Of a DNA stretch of 7,539 bases, positions 4,504 through 7,539 are shown in pieces (positions within the stretch are counted from its first letter, which is position 1; the number at the start of each line of letters is the position of its first letter). The position numbers and the translations under genes are program-made. Under the pieces are notes generated by a model, which did not search any database, was not told the DNA's origin, and saw nothing but the letters and a program-made list of their open reading frames with translations. The DNA is from Candidatus Curtissbacteria bacterium RIFCSPLOWO2_01_FULL_41_18 (lineage in GTDB: Bacteria; Patescibacteriota; Microgenomatia; Curtissbacterales; GWA2-41-24). Location of the stretch: the NCBI GenBank assembly GCA_001776475.1, contig MFBQ01000026.1, positions 1-7,539 of the forward strand. Reading direction: 5' to 3'.

Positions 4504-6066
4504 TTAGATTGCTTCCACGAACTTTGGGGTTGTTCCCGTGTCTACATCTTGTTTCTTGGTGGGGGGTTTTCTGCGAGATCTTCTGCGTAGAAAATGGGGT
4601 ATCGGCAATTCTCCCCGTCTTAATTGGCCATAGGTATTGTCGTCATAGTATTTGGCGAAAAAATTCTGTGCTTCTTTGACACCACCTTCAATTTGTATTT
4701 TTTGAACTTCTTCATCAAGTAGCAAGATAATATCGTTCATAACTGGACGTGGGTCTTCCCAGGTTAACCGTCCATCCTCAACCTTAATGCTGCCTTTTTT
4801 AAGACAGAACTTTAAAGAAGTCGAATGGGCGACGTAATACTCTTCGCGTTTACCTTCGTTATGGAAATTGGCATACTCAATAACACCATCAGCAAAGAAA
4901 GTAGCAAAAGCAAGCTCGCGCTCACGCATGGAAATGCCTGGAATTGCAAAATAGCCTTTAAGAGCTAAAAGGTCGCAATAGAGTTCTTTTATTGGAGCAG
5001 CAAATTCTTGAAGGCGACTTTCAAGGTCACTAGCTACACCTAATGCGTGAGAGGACTCGTGACCAACATGTTTTCTTAAGGAAACTGTCTTAACTAAGCT
5101 ATCGGAAACGCCCATGCGTCTTGAAGAGTCTATCAGAGATCTAAAAGCAGGTAGTCTTTTATCCCTAAAATCTGTCTCAAACCTCGGTCTAAAAATGGTA
5201 AATTTTGATCCGTATTTTTGCCGCCACTCTTGTTGACAAGGTAAGCTATTGCCTGTCCAATCATAAAGGGCAGCTTGTCCACCCAACATTCTGGTATGGT
5301 CAACACGCATTCTGACCTTAGGGGCTTCTTGCCCCGTTTCTTGTTGCCACCAATTTCGGAAAGAATCTAAAAACCATTGAGCATCACGAGTTGTCTTTTC
5401 GTCAAAAACCCCAACCCAGGCTTCCCAGGCATACTTCACACCTAAGAAACGGTCTGTGTAGGTGTCATAAAGACCGATAACAATGTCAATTTTTGGTTCA
5501 CCTTCTCTTTCCAGCCAGATACGGTCACTTGCTTCATAATCGCCGGTTTCAAAAGATCCAGCTTTGGCTCTTAAATATGCTTGAAATGAAATGTCCCTCT
5601 TTCTGCCTCTTCCAGCCACGTTTGCTGCTTCTCTCAAAAGTCTAGGGATATCGAGTTGCTTTAATCCATGCGAATACACTTCATGCATCGGTACGGCTTC
5701 AAGATTACCTTCGGAAGTTCTTTTGATGATAGTATAAGGAGAAAAGATCTGGGGATTATCTTCTCCCGCCTGGATTACTTCTGCTTTGGAGGCATCTTGA
5801 GGATAAAAATTAGCCCTCTCATCTTCGCTTTCCTGGAGCGCATAAAGTTCTGCAGTGCGTCTTACGGCTCTTACTAAAAGTCTTAAAATATCCCGCTCAT
5901 TCCTCTCAAGGCTAGCTTCGACGTTTGGGGGCAAGGGAAAATCATGAATCCTATGCTCGGTAGTCCGAGGAATTACTTCAGGCAGCGCTTCATTAGCACC
6001 AGTTTTTTCGCTGGCTCTGCCTAGCGGAGGAAATGCTCCTCTTAGTCGTTCGATACCGATACCCAT
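4504..6066 (-). CDS. Peptidase M49 (dipeptidyl peptidase III-like) zinc metallopeptidase with HESSH motif
   Basis: This 520-aa protein is probably a cytosolic zinc metallopeptidase removing dipeptides from oligopeptide N-termini, if it behaves like the family. Visible elements are NFYP (86-89), SPYTIIKR (109-116), the IDIVIGLYDTYTD block (193-205), WEAWVGV (214-220), HESSH (336-340) and KELYCD (360-365). By comparison with DPP III (His450, Glu451, His455, Glu508 in human), His336 and His340 plus Glu361 would bind zinc, Glu337 would activate water, and His414 in a VAHSTSLKF segment would match the substrate-binding His568. The motif is HExxH rather than the usual HExxGH; short variants are known in the family (Caldithrix abyssi). 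Only 21 residues separate His340 from Glu361, which is compact. Relative to the upstream paralogue it has about 43 extra N-terminal residues and a basic tail (RRRSRRK at 494-500). The ATG at 6066 has only a weak GGA upstream, so the exact start is less certain than the family. Confidence 0.75.
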   Translation of the reverse strand: MGIGIERLRGAFPPLGRASEKTGANEALPEVIPRTTEHRIHDFPLPPNVEASLERNERDILRLLVRAVRRTAELYALQESEDERANFYPQDASKAEVIQAGEDNPQIFSPYTIIKRTSEGNLEAVPMHEVYSHGLKQLDIPRLLREAANVAGRGRKRDISFQAYLRAKAGSFETGDYEASDRIWLEREGEPKIDIVIGLYDTYTDRFLGVKYAWEAWVGVFDEKTTRDAQWFLDSFRNWWQQETGQEAPKVRMRVDHTRMLGGQAALYDWTGNSLPCQQEWRQKYGSKFTIFRPRFETDFRDKRLPAFRSLIDSSRRMGVSDSLVKTVSLRKHVGHESSHALGVASDLESRLQEFAAPIKELYCDLLALKGYFAIPGISMRERELAFATFFADGVIEYANFHNEGKREEYYVAHSTSLKFCLKKGSIKVEDGRLTWEDPRPVMNDIILLLDEEVQKIQIEGGVKEAQNFFAKYYDDNTYGQLRRGELPIPHFLRRRSRRKPPTKKQDVDTGTTPKFVEAI

Positions 6067-6122
6067 AATATGCTATTTCCAAGAAAACTCATTTTACACT
6101 TTTTTTGTGGAAAAAGCCAGTT

Positions 6123-7481
6123 TCAGAGGGGTTCGATTTGCGATAAGCGTTTGTCGAAGGATTTAAATTGTTCAAAAGCTAAGTACTTTGAAATGAATTC
6201 CTGAGCATCATGGTATTCCCCCTCTTCCAAGAGGCGTACAAATATTACGGCAAGGTTTTCCAGCTCAAAAAATATCTTGGCGAAATTCGGCCAAGAGATG
6301 CCCTCTTTTTCTTGCAGGGCGCCTTGTCGAAGTAAAAAATTAAAAGTAAGAGCATCACCCCTTAAATAATCTTCTCTAATATTAGTTTTTTTATTCAGTA
6401 TCCATTCGGCAAAAATCCAGCAAATTATGGAGATTATAATCGCTTCTAATTCTTTTTGGTCAATAACACCTTTAAGCACAAGGTGCTTGGCGTGGGCTAT
6501 ACCCGAGGCAACACAGTTAGCCTCATCAATAACTGGGAATAATTCTTTTAATCTTAATCTTGAATTTTGATATCGGTGTAGTTGTTGAGCGATAGCGGTC
6601 AAAAGAACATAGTAATAGTTTCCCCTTTTTAAGAGATCGACAGAATAGCTTGCTTTGAAACTTTTTGCAAAAACTGCATTAAAAATAGGGTAGATAAGCT
6701 TTTCAAATTTGTAATCTATCGCAGAAAGATAGCCAATAATTCTTGACCCGTATCTTTGAGTCGTATCTGAATCTGATGGCAAATGCTGCCTATTAAAAAG
6801 GGCTCTTGCTAAAAACCCGGAAAAAACAAGGCAGTGCTGTACTTGCATATCCACGATAGAAGGTGGAGTAATTCTGTGGGGACGTTGTCCGGTAGTTGTG
6901 TATAGAATATCTCTTACTAATTTTGCTTTATTAGTTAAAGAACTGTCTATGATACCGACATTTGCTTGATATGCTCTTTTGATAAAGAAAAGCTTATCCA
7001 GATATCTCTCATGAGGACCAATGATGATATCAAGATTTGAGTCCTTAACTTCAAGCCAAGCAATATCCGCCTTTTGATAATTGCCGTCAACTAAAGATTT
7101 AGCCAAAACCATTAGATAATTTTTGAAACTCCTGTTTTGAGAAAGATCCGCCGCTTTTTCAAGAAGGGCGGCAATGGGCGCTATAAAAGAAGCGTATTCA
7201 ATATGAAAATCTACTGCGGTGAGCTTTTGTGATTTATCTCTTTTGACGATAGTAAATGGCGATAGTATCTTGTGGTTAAGTCTAGCGGCTGACTCTATCT
7301 TTTCTCTTGAAACATCATGGGGATAGAAATTGGCACCCTTATATTTATTATTTTCCTGGCGGGCAAAAATTTTGTCGGCGTTCTTGACTGCTTCAATTAA
7401 TATTGGTAGAAGCTTTTGTTCATTGGCAGTTAGCGTCTTTAAAATTTTACTCGGTATTTTAAAGGTTTTGATCGTACTCAT
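6123..7481 (-). CDS. Catalytically degenerate peptidase M49 (DPP III-like) paralogue, probable pseudoenzyme
   Basis: This 452-aa protein has no signal peptide or clear membrane segment and is probably cytosolic. It is homologous to the next gene: both share an N-terminal helix followed by NFYP (51-54), a SPFTIVKR segment (74-81), a D-x-x-W element near 139-142, the IDxxIGxxExYxD-like stretch at 150-162, YGS at 244-246 and a C-terminal FNFLLRQGA segment. These match the M49/Nudix-associated peptidase pattern as I know it. From YGS onward the two align without gaps at an offset of 41 residues for about 80 residues. On that alignment the active-site His-Glu-xx-His becomes Thr295, Ala296 and Gln299. 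The zinc-ligand Glu is kept (Glu320), but the following conserved Asp is Val324, the WEA Glu is Gln172 and the late His is Asp376. No stop or frameshift is present, so the protein looks maintained but not able to act as a zinc peptidase. No good Shine-Dalgarno precedes the ATG. It lies 56 bp upstream of its partner. The fold assignment is fairly secure; a role as partner or regulator is inference. Confidence 0.72.
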   Translation of the reverse strand: MSTIKTFKIPSKILKTLTANEQKLLPILIEAVKNADKIFARQENNKYKGANFYPHDVSREKIESAARLNHKILSPFTIVKRDKSQKLTAVDFHIEYASFIAPIAALLEKAADLSQNRSFKNYLMVLAKSLVDGNYQKADIAWLEVKDSNLDIIIGPHERYLDKLFFIKRAYQANVGIIDSSLTNKAKLVRDILYTTTGQRPHRITPPSIVDMQVQHCLVFSGFLARALFNRQHLPSDSDTTQRYGSRIIGYLSAIDYKFEKLIYPIFNAVFAKSFKASYSVDLLKRGNYYYVLLTAIAQQLHRYQNSRLRLKELFPVIDEANCVASGIAHAKHLVLKGVIDQKELEAIIISIICWIFAEWILNKKTNIREDYLRGDALTFNFLLRQGALQEKEGISWPNFAKIFFELENLAVIFVRLLEEGEYHDAQEFISKYLAFEQFKSFDKRLSQIEPL

Positions 7482-7539
7482 TGATTGTTACTTTATCTGC
7501 AAAATTTTAATTTGAGTTTACGAGAATCAAGATTCATTT

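Noticed and set aside
6091..6119. TAAAAT upstream of the intact M49 gene as a promoter.
   Set aside because: No acceptable -35 element lies at 16-18 bases; the AT-rich gap alone explains the hexamer.
6067..6122. CTTTTT...AAAAAAAG as a terminator between the M49 genes.
   Set aside because: The stem would be almost all A-T with no GC-rich part, so it is not a credible terminator.
7482..7539. TTGATT/TAAAAT promoter and a GAATC-AA-GATTC dyad upstream of the degenerate M49 gene.
   Set aside because: The spacer is 15 bases, the arms are only 5 bp and the window ends here, so neither can be supported.

Overview
The window is a bacterial chromosome segment of roughly 40% G+C by eye. All seven recognisable genes lie on the minus strand, so transcription runs from the right end to the left. 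Small gaps, mostly missing Shine-Dalgarno sequences, compact housekeeping genes and diverged serS and lysS sequences suggest a Patescibacteria/CPR organism, possibly of the Microgenomates type. That is an inference from style, not a demonstrated placement. TGA ends three genes, so the recoded UGA=Gly lineages (Gracilibacteria/Absconditabacteria) are unlikely.

In transcription order, 7481-4504 holds two tandem homologous genes of the peptidase M49 (dipeptidyl peptidase III-like) fold. The first (452 aa) has lost the zinc-binding HExxH motif. The second (520 aa) keeps it as HESSH and adds an Arg/Lys-rich tail. Next come lysS (4451-2991), apparently starting a transcript from its own near-leaderless promoter, then two HD-domain phosphohydrolases of different families (2955-2386 and 2357-1767), a small GIY-YIG nuclease gene (1714-1388), and serS (1388-126). 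A symmetrical hairpin at 17-47 terminates serS.

The less ordinary material is in the repeats and the peptidase pair. The GIY-YIG gene lies in a 350-bp segment (1404-1753) whose two ends are hairpin elements in inverted orientation with perfect 10-bp outer termini; it sits exactly between the second HD gene and the serS ribosome binding site and looks like a small mobile cassette. A different 23-bp palindrome is embedded in frame in the first HD gene, a 26-bp perfect palindrome covers the stop codon between the two HD genes, and a four-copy heptanucleotide tandem repeat lies inside lysS.

Functionally, two class II aminoacyl-tRNA synthetases and two HD hydrolases form a housekeeping block of translation and probable nucleotide metabolism. 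The M49 pair is a separate unit, in which an intact enzyme is co-directional with a catalytically dead paralogue. No tRNA, rRNA, riboswitch or CRISPR array was seen, and no gene-free stretch reaches 300 bases.
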